Assembly: GCA_964006375.1 (NCBI GenBank)
Contig: OZ023264.1
Span: forward strand, 15,138,225-15,202,224
DNA from: Tillus elongatus
Taxonomy: Eukaryota; Arthropoda; Insecta; Coleoptera; Cleridae
Length of the DNA stretch: 64,000 bases
Direction: 5' to 3'
The notes under the pieces were generated by a model. That model ran no database searches. It saw nothing but the letters and a program-made list of their open reading frames with translations, and had not been told where the DNA came from. Within the stretch, counting starts at the first letter, position 1; the number at the start of each line of letters is the position of its first letter. The translations under genes and the position numbers were made by a program. Below are positions 48,250-60,690 of this stretch, piece after piece.

Positions 48250-48362
48250 ACATAAAAATTGAAACTGACCTCGGATATGTGTTTTCAGGGGCCTAGTTCG
48301 CGCGCATTTGAATACATTTTTTCAAAATTCAAAAGTCGAGATCTCATCATTAGTAAATTTTT
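48073..48362. repeat. Head-to-head pair of TA-module left ends around (TA)n
   Basis: 48073-48188 is a left block in plus sense (ATTCACTAATGAGGAGATC, CATATCCGGGGTCAGTTTC). 48247-48362 is the same block in minus sense (GAAACTGACCTCGGATATG, GATCTCATCATTAGTAAATT). The (TA)n tract 48189-48246 is the centre, so about 290 bp form one large palindrome. Confidence 0.88.
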
Positions 48363-48379
48363 AAAAGAAAATTCACTAA

Positions 48380-49368
48380 AATAATTTAAATTTATGAGGT
48401 AAAGTATTTAAATACTCGTAATCTTACAACCCATTATTTTGATTTTGGATCCTTTTGGTGATATTTAAACTAACATTTTAAAGCAAAAAATCACGAATAT
48501 AATGACCTTAATATTGAGATATCATTGACAATCCATTTTCTAAACTCCTACTCACGTCTTTGATGTTGTTGATTTGTTTTCGACAATAATGAGAAAAATG
48601 TAAAACCATTTTACATCGCTGGGAACTTTTGTTAACAGCCTGACATTATTGACCTACTTAAGTTCCAAATGTTTGTAGCACTAGCCTGCTATTCTTAATG
48701 TATTACATCTTCGGCTCTTAAAAAATATCAAAATCTGCAAGAAATGAAACATATTTGCACTGTTTTCGTATTATTGACAAGATAAATCTTTCGCTTAAAT
48801 CTCTGCAAATAGATCTTGCACTTTGTGAATACTAATTATGATGAAATGTTCAAGGTAACCTTCGTGAGAGCAATCCAATGTTGTAATGCTAATTCTGTAT
48901 TTCATTATTTTGTTATCTGTTACATCTGTTTACTCAGCTGATTCATACACAGGCATCTTTATATTGCACACTCTAAACAACACAGTGAAATCTATAAGGA
49001 AATAAAACACTTAATTTAGAAAAGTTGCTTTTCAAATTTGCAAGTCAACACCTGTAACCTCTATATTATTTCTTTTGTTATGGTCGTTTGTTTAGACAGT
49101 TTTATTTATTGACGGATATGAGTATCGGGCATTAGACATCTATAAATTATAATAATTGCGGAACCATTTCCTATGTATCTGATGAAATGATTATGCAAAA
49201 TGGGTCAGTTATACAAATTTATTACACTACTGTGTTTATAATCTCCTATTCCTATAATAAATCTAATATAACTGAAACATTCATACTAAAATCAATCATA
49301 TCTGCTTTAAAAGCCATATTTAAAATATCTAGCTTAATTTCCTAAGCAAGGAGACTCATAAACTAGGG
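48380..49368. other. No recognised feature
   Basis: About 1 kb of AT-rich, unique-looking sequence with no motif-bearing frame or known repeat. Confidence 0.45.
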
Positions 49369-49369
49369 A

Positions 49370-49560
49370 AGTCTTGACGCAGCAAGTGCGTCATGGTAAC
49401 GAATTTTTATAGAAACGATCTATGCTATTGGTGAATTTTCTTTAAAAAATTCAGTAATGAGGAGATCGCGACTTATGAAGTTTGAAAAAATTTATTTAAA
49501 TGGCGCAAACTAGGACCCCTATAATCCATATCCGGGGTCAGTTTCAATTTTTATATGTTT

Positions 49561-49653
<93 letters not shown>
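49370..49653 (+). repeat. TA module, left half, joined to a mariner, (TA)n 49586-49653
   Basis: Reversed terminal motif TTGACGCAGCAAGTGCGTC at the start, hairpin near 49432, ATGAGGAGATCGCGACTT, GGCGCAAACTAGGACCCC, CATATCCGGGGTCAG, a (CATA)n run and (TA)n. The mariner begins at the end of the tract. Confidence 0.82.
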
Positions 49654-49657
<4 letters not shown>

Positions 49658-51360
49658 GGCGCATTGAAAACGAAACAGACCGATTTGCGCCCAGAGATTT
49701 TTTTTTAAGAAACGCTGAAACACGTCAATTTTAATATTGAGGGGGACGTATTTTGACATAAAACTCAACTTTGTCACATCATCCCCTTAAGGGTGGTGAT
49801 AACAACCCTTATATTTTAAATAGGGAACATAAGTCGAGTGTTACATCATTTGAAAGCTCTTTCTTTTCTGAATTTAGCACACGAATTTTTTTGAAGTTTT
49901 ATCAACTCGTTTAAAAATTATTCACAGTTGAAGATACAAAAACGCATTTCACTCATTCCGATAAGAAATGTGCTGATAGTCAATGTTTTGTTGGTTTGTA
50001 AACAAACAATTGACTATCGGAACATTTCTTATCGGAATGAGAGAAATGCGGTTTATTATTTCAGTTTATCGGTCGTTTTGATACTTGATAGTACTACCCA
50101 AAATTAATTTCACAATGGTGTATTCTGTAGAAGAAAGAGTTGAAATAATTACTCTTTTTTTCAAAAACGATGACTGTGCCAACCGTACCGCCAATTTGTT
50201 TAATGAACGACATCCGAACAGACATGTTAACAGAAAATACATTTTGGAGTTAGTTGCAAAGTTTCGACAAAGTGGTTCACTAGCCAACAAAAAACGGGAT
50301 CCTGAACGTGAATTTCTAGTTAGCAATGAGACTACTGAGATTGAAGTTTTGGGACAAATTGTTGCAGACCCAACTTTGAGCACGAGAAAATTGGCCACTG
50401 TTTCAAACATCAAAAGAAGAACTATTCGGAAAAAATTGAAGCATCATAAATTTCACTCGTATAAAATTCATCTTGTGCAACAACTGAATGAAGATGATTT
50501 TGATCGGCGGCTGGAGTTTTGTGAAGTTATGACTGCATGAATAGCTGATAACGGGAACTTTCTGTTCAATATCTGTTTTTCAGACGAATGTACGTTTTTA
50601 TTAAACTCTACAGTCAATCGTCATAATTGTCGTTATTGAGCAGATAATAATCCAAGAAATTTTCACGAACTCCACACTCAAACTCCACAGAAATTGAATA
50701 TCTGGACTGGCATTTTTGGAGACCGTTTAATCGGACCAATTTTTCTTGATGGCAATTTGAGTGGCCAAACGTATTTGGAGTTACTAGACTATATCGTTTA
50801 CCCTATACTAATTGACATTGTTGAAAATGATGTTCGCTATCAAGAAAATCAATTAGTGTTTCAACAAGATGGAGCTCCTCCGCATTTTTCGCAACGTGTT
50901 AGGAAGTTTTGGAACATAGAGTTTCTATGACAATGGATTGGGCGTAGAGGTGCTATTGAGTGCCCCCCTAGATCACCGCATTTAACTCCTTTAGACTTTT
51001 TTCTATGGAGCCATTTAAAGAGTAGAATTTACGCAACAGAACCGCAGTCTCTGTAAGAATTACGACGACACATTGTTGAAGAATGCCGTCTAATAAGCCC
51101 ACAAATGCTCCAGAATGCCAGAGCTCGTTTTGAACAAAATTTGTACTCTTGTATGGAAGCTGGTGGTCAACAATTTGAACAGTTACTTAACTGAATAAAT
51201 ATTTTTGAACGTTTGGTTTTGTTTTTTAGTTTATTTTTAACGAAAAATTGACTAATTAGTGCATTTCTGATCACAATGAATGAAATACTTACTTGCAACT
51301 CCAACTGTGAATAATTTTTAAAGGAGTTGTTAAAACTTCCAAAAAAATTAGTGTGCTGCG
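49654..51360 (+). mobile_element. Mariner (DD41D) element, 3' end truncated
   Basis: The left end, GGGTGGCGCATTGAAAACG, abuts (TA)n. A 460-bp leader contains a 100-bp inverted repeat (about 49945-50050: CATTCCGATAAGAAATGTGC paired near 50020). After the transposase, GTGAATAATTTTTAAA and CCAAAAAAATTAGTGTGC begin the right inverted repeat, but the match stops at about 51360, some 250 bp short of the true end. Sister element: 62218-63825. Confidence 0.88.
50115..51194 (+). pseudogene. Mariner-family transposase, broken by four stops
   Basis: The frame of 360 codons from ATG at 50115 (context CACAATGG) is free of frameshifts, but carries TGA at 50538, 50637 and 50928 and TAA at 51054. Recognisable blocks are the N-terminal HTH (NRTANLFNERHPNRHVNRKY), FSDECTF (first Asp), VFQQDGAPPHF (second Asp) and LTPLDFFLW (third Asp, again 41 residues from the second). 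SPD in the third block has become SPH. The protein is related to, but distinct from, the intact enzyme at 4404-5492. Confidence 0.9.
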
Positions 51361-51364
51361 CATA

Positions 51365-51752
51365 CAAAAACAATATGGATAGTATTCTTGTTTTAGTCCA
51401 TTATAATTACCCTGACAAACGTAGGTATATTGATAATTGTAACAAAAACAATAAAAAAATTATGATAAAACCACGCCAATCTATGTATTTACCATGGCGA
51501 TAATTTTAAACAGGATTCACCTATTTACGTACATTAATTGGTTTCAGTATCTCTTACAATTATCAAGTTCCTCGTATCCTTCCTAATATACATAGTCAGT
51601 AGTTTAAAAATAATTGAAAAAATTGATACTACCGTTTTTGTGTTTGATAAAATTGACCTTGCATTTTACTAATAGTCATATAGTTTTAGAAAAAAAGTTT
51701 GTTACTACCTTGCGACATATCTTTATATGTATATTTTTTGTTCGTTAATTAT
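51365..51752. other. No recognised feature
   Basis: AT-rich spacer between mariner remnant and MITE. Confidence 0.4.
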
Positions 51753-51753
51753 A

Positions 51754-52160
51754 CATAGTGTTTCAAAAATGATGGTCTATGTTACATGTGCACATTCAGC
51801 ACAAAAAAATAAGACTATTTTTTCATATAAACATGGGTCCGCAAATGCTTAGTTTTTTAAATACAGCGTGTTAAAGTTATTTGTTTTTGTCAGTTTTTCA
51901 CGAATAAGTCCGAGTCAAATTAAAATTTTGTCGTGAAAGTTGCATGCGGGGGTTTTTTAGGGCAAGAAATTTAAATATGTTATTGTTAATAACGCTACTG
52001 GTAGAGAGCTCCACCTGTAAGAATATGCTTGCATTCAATTGGCTATAATTGTTTGACACCCAGTAATATCGACCTACCGTATAGCTACATACATTATCAA
52101 TTGTGAGCAAAATATGTATACTTGATTTAAATATCTCACACATATTTTTGAAACACCCTG
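51754..52160. mobile_element. Mariner-type MITE, about 407 bp
   Basis: Ends CATAGTGTTTCAAAAATGATG and, in reverse complement, CAGGGTGTTTCAAAAATATG share GTGTTTCAAAAAT. TA flanks both (51752-51753 and 52161-52162). The termini resemble those of many insect mariners. No transposase is inside. Confidence 0.7.
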
Positions 52161-52247
52161 TATAGATACTGTCAAGAAACTAAGTACACAGCTAACGAAA
52201 GCGAACTGAAACTCAATTTCAATTTTGTATATAAACATGTAAAGTGA

Positions 52248-52435
52248 TAAGTACACTTGGATAACCCAAATCACCACAGCCAAACCTTTTTAAATACCTC
52301 ACGATCGTTTCACTAACAAAGTAAGCGTCATCAGAAGAATTTTTCATCCTTCTATGATGCTAACGTTCGAAACGATCGTCAGGTCTTCGTCGTATTTGTG
52401 TTCATCGCAGGTTCCAATCTTCACTTAAGGTAAAA
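52248..52435. mobile_element. Fold-back element
   Basis: Left arm AAGTACACTTGGATAACCCA, ACGATCGTTTCACTAACAAA; right arm GTTCGAAACGATCGTCAGG (shortened); tail TGTTCATCGCAGGTTCC. Flanks GTAAAGTGA and GTAAAATGA may be a decayed target duplication. Confidence 0.75.
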
Positions 52436-52639
52436 TGATTTTACGACTAGCTAAATGAAGATGTTATAAACACTTTCTCATGTTTTTTGTAAATATTTGG
52501 AAACCTTCAAAAGAAACAACAATTAAAACATAGTTTAAATATGTACTTATAATAAAAGACTCTACACTTTTCATATCATTTATTTATACAGAGTTATGAT
52601 AAAGTTACCCTCAAAATTAAAAATCTAGAAGACGCAAGT

Positions 52640-52862
52640 GAGTTTGAGAGTAAATTTTCATCGAAATAATCCGACACCAAACTTTTTTTAAAATTAAATG
52701 CTTATAACTTTTGTTTTGTAACGTAGATACCTAAATTTTGGTATATAGTTTACTTTTTATAACTTTAACCTACGCCCCAAATTTTGTTACCATCGCTTTG
52801 TTATTTTCTCGAATAACAATTTTAGCTGAAATAAAACCCAAATTTTTCCCAAAAACGTAGTC

Positions 52863-52943
<81 letters not shown>

Positions 52944-53050
52944 TCACCCCAGATCAAGTTCGCGCCCAGATTTTTTTAAATTCTAAAGTCGAGACCTCGG
53001 TAGTTTTTTCTACAAAAAATTACTAAAACAAAGGTCCGGATCATAATAAC
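52640..53050 (-). repeat. TA module, reverse, diverged, (TA)n 52865-52941
   Basis: TAGATACCTAAATTTTGGTA and TTGTTATTTTCTCGAATAAC precede (TA)n. AATTCACCCCAGATC, TTCGCGCCCAGATTT and GTCGAGACCTCGG follow. Both blocks are shorter than usual. Confidence 0.7.
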
Positions 53051-53057
53051 AAAAAGT

Positions 53058-54290
<1,233 letters not shown>

Positions 54291-54294
54291 AACG

Positions 54295-54635
54295 CTGAAA
54301 TACGTGAGTTATTAAATTAAAACAGATTTCTTTTTATGTTCTGGCCTCGAGGTGAACTCATTTAGCCATGGTCATTTTTATTTTCATTGGCTTTTCTGCA
54401 GACCATTTTTATACCCTTAGTATATTATATACCTATATTACACATATGCACTTATATCTTGCTGCCATTTATAAAACATATTTATTTTAACATAATTATG
54501 GCTGTCATATCGGTTGGCACGACGACGCAGTGACATTATGTCACTATTTTTTAAATGTAAACGTATGCATTTATTTTTTAAATTTGAAACCAGTGTCTGT
54601 CAAGGATTACAAAGAGTTTATTTTTGGAAAAACAA
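54295..54635. other. No recognised feature
   Basis: AT-rich; no coding signal. Confidence 0.4.
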
Positions 54636-54647
54636 TTCTGGAAGCTT

Positions 54648-54995
54648 TTTTTTTTCTTTAACGTCGGCCTATTTCCGCGACTATGGCCAATCACCGACGC
54701 CAACGAGCAGTTTCACCTCACTATTCTGGAAATTTTGCCGAACCCCTGTCTTTCTGTAAGGAGGGTAGGGATCTTTAACGTGCCCAACATCGCATGGACA
54801 CGGGACCGACGGCTTTGCGCTTCCTCCGAAGGGCGGAACGTGCAGACATTTAACTTGCTCAAATACAATGCCAGAATCTCGGTTGATGTTAATTTTACAG
54901 TTTGTACTGACAAAGTAAAAGGAGTACGCCGGGATCGAACCAAGTACCCTTCGGTTCAAAGGCACACGTTCTTACCTCTCAACCACCGAGGTCCT
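54648..54995 (-). mobile_element. tRNA-derived SINE, family A, with exact 12-bp target duplication
   Basis: TTCTGGAAGCTT at 54636-54647 and 54996-55007. T-rich tail, TTTAACGTCGGCCTATTTCC at one end, complement of GGTGGTTGAGAGGTAAGAAC at the other. Frames on both strands over this region are SINE-derived. Confidence 0.93.
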
Positions 54996-55009
54996 TTCTG
55001 GAAGCTTAT

Positions 55010-55840
55010 TGATCGGCTACTTAACTGGTAGTTAACAGACGTATACAGCACTAAAATTTGTAACGGGTGACGAGTTGTGACCGAGCTGAAAGTTGCTTAA
55101 CCTAATTAAAGCAACGATCACTCGCACAGTCGAACCTGCCACTGAGGCGGCAAAAAATATTTTTATTCTTTTTTATATATTTAAGCGAATTTACTAAAAA
55201 TTTACTTAAAAAACTTCAACTTATTGGATGTAAAAAAGGACCTCCGGTGACAACGTCAACCAGGTAGATTTTTGCTATCCCTTTTTAATCACTAATACAT
55301 GCATTTTTTATGTTTGCACTGATACATATTTTTAATCATAACTCAACTACTTTACGACATTTTTATGAAGAATGTAGTTATAAAATAAAATGTGTTCCAC
55401 CTTGATTTCGAATTTTCAAGTCTGTTGCCTGTTGCCTGTCACTTCATTTCAGAACATCTAACGGAACTAGTGATGAATTAGTAGTTTTGTGCAATTCATC
55501 AAGTTGCCGATGTCATCTTGACAACCAACAGGACAGGTATGACTCTTCTACTTTTACACTCATCAAAAATAAAGACGGCGTTGCAATCTGTCGCGTTTCC
55601 GTTTTATCGAGTGGGCCTAGGTTCTAGGTGGCAGCAGGCTCTTCCGGTCGTAGAGCTTTAATCTAAGTGAGCTTGCTTGGTATAATCGCGCCCGTATGTG
55701 AGCATATGTACGTTTTTATAGGACGTCATTTACTCTGAACGAAGCTAAATGAGCTTGACAACAAAACTGATATATTGACGTTTTATAGATTTGTGTACTC
55801 CTTTCCTAATATCTATTATAAAATGTTTGAGATTCTGATT
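55010..55840. other. No recognised feature
   Basis: No motif-bearing frame; somewhat less AT-rich than surrounding modules. Confidence 0.4.
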
Positions 55841-55841
55841 A

Positions 55842-55843
<2 letters not shown>

Positions 55844-55909
<66 letters not shown>
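55844..55909. repeat. (TA)n microsatellite at the retrotransposon 3' end
   Basis: Pure (TA)n directly beyond the AATAAACTT/TTATTATTATGATTA 3' end of the minus-strand non-LTR element. Confidence 0.85.
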
Positions 55910-55910
<1 letters not shown>

Positions 55911-55911
55911 C

Positions 55912-57531
55912 ATAATCCTTAATCATAATAATATAAGTTTATTCAACAAAAGAAGAAATATACACGCATGGTTTGCTATTCATAAAGCCTACAATCACAG
56001 AATAAACAAGAACGATACCCACGAAGTACCCAAATGTACTTATTTGTGAGTTCAGAACATTTAAAAACTAATTCTCCCTATATTTAAGCTCCCAGCTCTC
56101 CCAAGAGCAAATTATCAAAAGGTCCATTTACTTTAACCCTTCCTAAATTCTACTTTAGAATAACGGAAAACAGCAATATATAAAATATCTCCCCATCAAG
56201 CTTCCCCCCCCCCCCGTTTCCATTTTCCAAAGTTCTACGTCGTCCCAAGATCAAGGGAGATGAGCCGTGCTCTAGCATAAATTACTATTTATTATTCTGC
56301 TGACTCTGTCCCGAGTCATAGAAAGCAGTCATGCGGTCACTCTTTTTTTACAGACTGGTAGTGAAACACTCGCTCTTACTTCATTTGGGAACAGATTATA
56401 CAACTTTTGACCTCGCTGTCTGATATTCTTTTTGCATTTGTTCACTCTACAGTCACTTTTGTGTCTCGTGTTATGACCATGATTAAAAAATACCAGACTG
56501 TCAGGATGCTTATACAATTCTATCAGTACTGTTTTGAAGTAGAGTCGTCTACAGTCAAGATGACGCGATTCTCTGAAAAGAGATTCACTTGGGTAAGCAA
56601 TAGGTTTCCGATATATGATCTTTAGCATCCACTTCTGTGCCACATCCACCGCCTTAAACACACTGTCCCTCGCACCTCCCCATCCAATTATCCCATATGA
56701 CAGCTGCGACTCCACCAGGGCGTGGTAGAGTACTCTCATTTCTCGAGTGTTCAAGTTCTGTCTCAATAATTTGAATTTATAAAGCAGGGGCCTGACCCTA
56801 TTTACCACCTGTTCCACTTGTTTGTCCTATCTTAAGTGTCCATCTATTATTATGCCAAAATATTTGACCCATTCGGCTTTCTTCAACTGTGAAACACTAT
56901 CACAGCTAATTGTTAAGTCTGTAAAGGTAGGAAGTGTGTTCCTGTACGCTGCAAAAGGCAAAAACTTTGTCTTCTCCGCATGAAGCGTCAGGCAGTTTAA
57001 ATATAGCCATTCCATGACTTTTCTAAAACCAGACTCCGCCATCTTCCTCATCTCACCCCAAGTATGTCCACTCCAGAAGATAACAGTGTCATCAGCGTAA
57101 CTTACTACCTTGCCCCCGCATTCCAGACTCAACAGATCGTTAATGTACAAGTTAAAGAGGATTGGCCCCAATATACTGCCCTGAGGGACTCCACATTCTA
57201 CCTCCTGCACATCACTCCGTACCCCATTTATATCAACTCTTTGTTTCCTACTGACAAGGTATGTTTCCATCAATTTAAGTGGCACACCACGCACCCCATA
57301 AGCTTCCGGCTTGTCCAGAAGGATTCCGTGGTCAACAGTTTCGAAAGGCTTGGCCAGGTCCACGAAGATGCCAAGAGATTGCCTACCTGAATCAAACGCC
57401 TGACAAACTTCCGTAACCAGACATGCGATTGCATCATTCGTCGAACAAGCCCTTCGAAACGCAAACTATCTTTCTGACAATATTGCGTGCCTGTCAAGAA
57501 ACGAAGTAAGTCTCCCCTTTATCGCAATTTC

Positions 57532-57534
<3 letters not shown>
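55912..57534 (-). pseudogene. Non-LTR retrotransposon, young-looking, 5'-truncated
   Basis: From 57534 on the minus strand: [50 protein letters not shown] (first Asp), CGVPQGSILGPILFNLYIND, VVSYADDTVIF (catalytic pair), KYFGIIIDGHLR, then the C-terminal LYHALVESQLSYGIIGWGG and GQKLYNLFPNEVR to a stop at 56329. Only two stops interrupt about 400 codons, TAGs near 57473 and at 56827, and no frameshift is seen. About 415 bp of 3' untranslated sequence ends with GAATAAACTT. A run of nine or more Cs lies near 56210. (TA)n lies at both borders (55844-55909 and 57535-57584). Confidence 0.88.
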
Positions 57535-57587
<53 letters not shown>

Positions 57588-57683
57588 GTATGTTTAGAAG
57601 GAAAGCTTCTATATAGTTTGAATTACCCGGTGGTGCTATTGAACACATTAATTTCTTGGTACCAGAAATGTCAAGTAAAAAGT

Positions 57684-57753
<70 letters not shown>
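57535..57753. repeat. Two (TA)n microsatellites, 57535-57584 and 57686-57753
   Basis: Pure (TA)n tracts separated by about 100 bp lacking the module blocks. The first truncates the retrotransposon. Confidence 0.8.
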
Positions 57754-57756
<3 letters not shown>

Positions 57757-58480
57757 CTGAAAGAAACTCTTAAAGCTGATAAGTGAAAAAAGGTGTTAAC
57801 ACAGCGAACCCGTTATAGTAGCGAAATTTCGTACAAATTTCACTTAGGTACCTTCTTTAAGCCCAACTAAGTTGTCAAATAAAACTTAATTAAGATAAAT
57901 AAGAGGTTATATGTGGCCCTACGACAAAAGTTAATAAAAAAAATTTTCAAGTTATCTGAGATTCTGAGAGGTTAATATTAATCCATAAGTTTAAAGTAAT
58001 GAGGTTTTTTGGCAGCAGCACACCAGAAAAGAATGACAGTCGTTTTCGAGTTAATAATTTAGTCTAAAAGTTTCATTTTATTTTTATATAAGTTGTTAAG
58101 TACCTAAAGAAAGTCTTCTGTTGCTACCTAAGAACGTTACAAATTTGTAATATGAAACAATGTATTGGAACCGACAATTTTTATGGAGAGGCAACAGGAG
58201 TCAACTAATATTTTGAAAATAATTACCAAAAACAAAATTTTTCTTGTGGGTATTATCAGAAAAAATTACAAATGTAACAAAGACCTTGGTAGGAGGAACA
58301 GGAGAAAAAAATAAAAATTCCATAGACAAAATACTCTTCTCATTAATAAACATTTTAACTTGGACTGAAGAGCTATTCAACAAGTCACACGCATGGAGTA
58401 GTACATGGGACGCAAAGCTGTAATTTTTATAAGCAGAACAAGGTACAAATTGAAGCGCTGAAAGTTTGGCTTTAAAGAAA
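57754..58480. other. No recognised feature
   Basis: AT-rich. A diverged reversed terminal motif (CCGTTATAGTAGCGAAATTT) lies near 57803. No gene. Confidence 0.4.
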
Positions 58481-58484
58481 AATG

Positions 58485-58622
58485 GCGAACATAAGGTATA
58501 CTGATAGAAAGACGAATAAAAGTTTGCAGAGGGAGGTGAGCACAGAAAAACTCTCACTAAAATGCATATACAGAAAGAAAGCAAATTTGTTGGACATATT
58601 CGGAGACATAATAAGTTTCTGC

Positions 58623-58681
<59 letters not shown>

Positions 58682-58790
58682 GAGTCATACTTGCAAGAAA
58701 GAGCAAAGGCGGACAAAGAAAAAAACATCTAAAAAACCTAGAACGAAATGAAAAGAACTGCTGAAGACGGTGGATCATTGTAGCTTAACC
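58485..58790 (+). pseudogene. Non-LTR C-terminus split by a (TA)n tract
   Basis: RYTDRKTNKSLQREVSTEKL, then, in a shifted frame, ESKFVGHIRRHNKFLPN, then (TA)n at 58626-58678, then KRVILARKSKGGQRKKHLKN and RRWIIVA. The order TN..V..R..TE..L, K..FGHI.R, G.R....L, RRW matches the end of RTE-like polymerases. The dinucleotide expansion sits where the family has a short linker between the GHI and GKR blocks. Confidence 0.7.
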
Positions 58791-58794
58791 TTTA

Positions 58795-60690
58795 GACTGT
58801 ATGGAGGACTTGTTTAATGAAATCCACTCCATAGAACCCGGCGAGACCGAAGCAAAAATCGAGGTCCAGGCTTTTGCGGACGACCAGCTAATTACTGTAA
58901 CAGCGCCGTCAAGAATGAAACTCGAGGCAACTTGGCAGCGTACCTGGGAGGCTCTCCAGAAGTGGGCGTCGGCTCATAAACTGGAATATTCCCCGAGAAG
59001 ACGCAGGCTCTTTACAGGGGTGCGAGGAAAGGTGCCAAAGCGCGGACACAAAGGCACCCGGTGATAAAGATGGGAGACGTAACCATAAGACCGGCAGCCA
59101 AAATAAAATATCTGAGAGTGATGCTAGACTCAGGTCTACTTTGGGTGGGGCATACCAAATACGCAGCGGGCAAGATAGCAGGGGCGGCGCATGGGGCACG
59201 AGCGGTAGCGGGAAATACATGAGGGACGGATCCAAAGATCCCTGGGTCATATATGAGGTAGCAGTGAAACCAGCTCTCCTGTACGGCTACGAAATCTGGG
59301 GTGAACGAGCGAGGGATTCTAGGGTAACTAGAAAACTTCAGTCGGCCCAAAGAGCATTTCTGTTGGGCATACTGAAGGTACTACAGAACGACCTACAACG
59401 CAGCACTGGCGGTGCTGGCGGGGTGTCCACCTTTGTGACTGGAATGAGAGGAGCGGTATATAAGATGAGAACACTCGAAGGCAGCAAACTTTGAGGGAAA
59501 ACCGGCGCACTGAGAAGGATCGCACCCGATGGAGCAGAAGAAAACCTGGGCGATAATAGAAGGAAAAGTCTCCGATTAGTGGATATACATAGACGCGTCC
59601 AGAGCCGGAGTCGCGGTTGAAATAGGCCTGGTGGCCTATGAAGAGAAGGTAGTGATCGAAAGCAAAGGTCTAAAATTACAGGACGGGTACCCGGTGCACA
59701 TGGCCGAATTGTTCGCGGTGGGTACGGCAGTGGAAAAGGCCGCCACTCTACAGGGTGAAACCGTTAACATAGTTTTCGATAGCAGAGTTGCCGTGGACAT
59801 GTACAACAGGAGGAAGGGGAGAACGGCCGACAGAATCAACAGAAAGATGCAAGAGGTGGAGCCCGCGGGAACAAAAATAAATCTCTGGTGGGATAGCGAC
59901 CAGTTAGAAGGCAGCGCAAAAGCCGACGCGAGAGCAAAATCCACCAGAAGTGTCCCCCTAGGTCACGAGTGGATAGAGTCTCCGGTTACGAGTAGAATGC
60001 TCAAACTAAATGCCAAGGAGAGCGCTGAAGTAGAGTGGCAGAAGCACGAGGAGACAAAGGGTAGGACCATTTATCGATACATAGAGAGCATGGGTGTGGG
60101 CCTCAAGTGCTGGACTCACAGGGAGGTGAGCTTGTTGACTGGTCACGGGCCCTTTAAGGGCTACTTTAATATATTTAACCTAACGCCCGGAACGGGATAA
60201 TGTGCGTGCGGAAACGGAGGGCAGGAGACAGCAAGGCATGTGCGCGAAGACTGCCAGATCGAAAATCGTAGGGTGGCAAGAGAAAACTTTGCGAGAAACC
60301 AGAACAGGGTTGAAGGTTCCTACCTGTTCAAGGTAACTAGGTCCACCAAGAACGAGAAAATCAGAAATTTCAATGAATGGGACGCAGAAATAGAGCTGGA
60401 AGAGGGAAAGTGCGATTAAGGCAAACCGCGGAGAAAGAGAGGGCGTCGGATAGAAAAATAGATGAGATTTGGGGAAAGCGAGAGTTTAGTAAACGGGCGT
60501 ATGAATGTGAGAAGGGTTCTATGGGTCTAAAGCCTTAACTTGCCTGATGATTTTTGAGAGTGTAGAGGTTGTATGGGTTCCTTCGAGGGTGGCTTCGACC
60601 TGTAGGAGGATACCATGGCCTAAAGTCTTCGGACCGGAAGGCAGGGGCTTCGTCCCCAAAATGGTAAACTGAGCTGGAGGTGATTTGATT
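58795..60690 (+). pseudogene. GC-rich non-LTR retrotransposon with RNase H, R1-like relic
   Basis: VQAFADDQLITVTAPSR (reverse transcriptase catalytic pair), KYLRVMLDSGLLW in another frame, AVKPALLYGYEIWGERARD, then YIDASRAGVAVEIGLVAYEE, MAELFAVGTAVEKAATLQG and FDSRVAVDMYNRRKGRT (RNase H blocks). The C-terminus carries SLLTGHGPFKGYFNIFNL, a TAA after PGTG, CACGNGGQETARHVREDC and a natural stop near 60418. The 189-codon frame 59631-60200 is the best-preserved part. Multiple frameshifts exist upstream. The N-terminal part is missing, and the 3' untranslated part runs to roughly 60690. Confidence 0.85.

Noticed and set aside
50066..50413. 115-codon minus-strand frame, and its twin at 63374-63721 on the plus strand
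   Set aside because: Antisense shadows of the mariner transposase frames.
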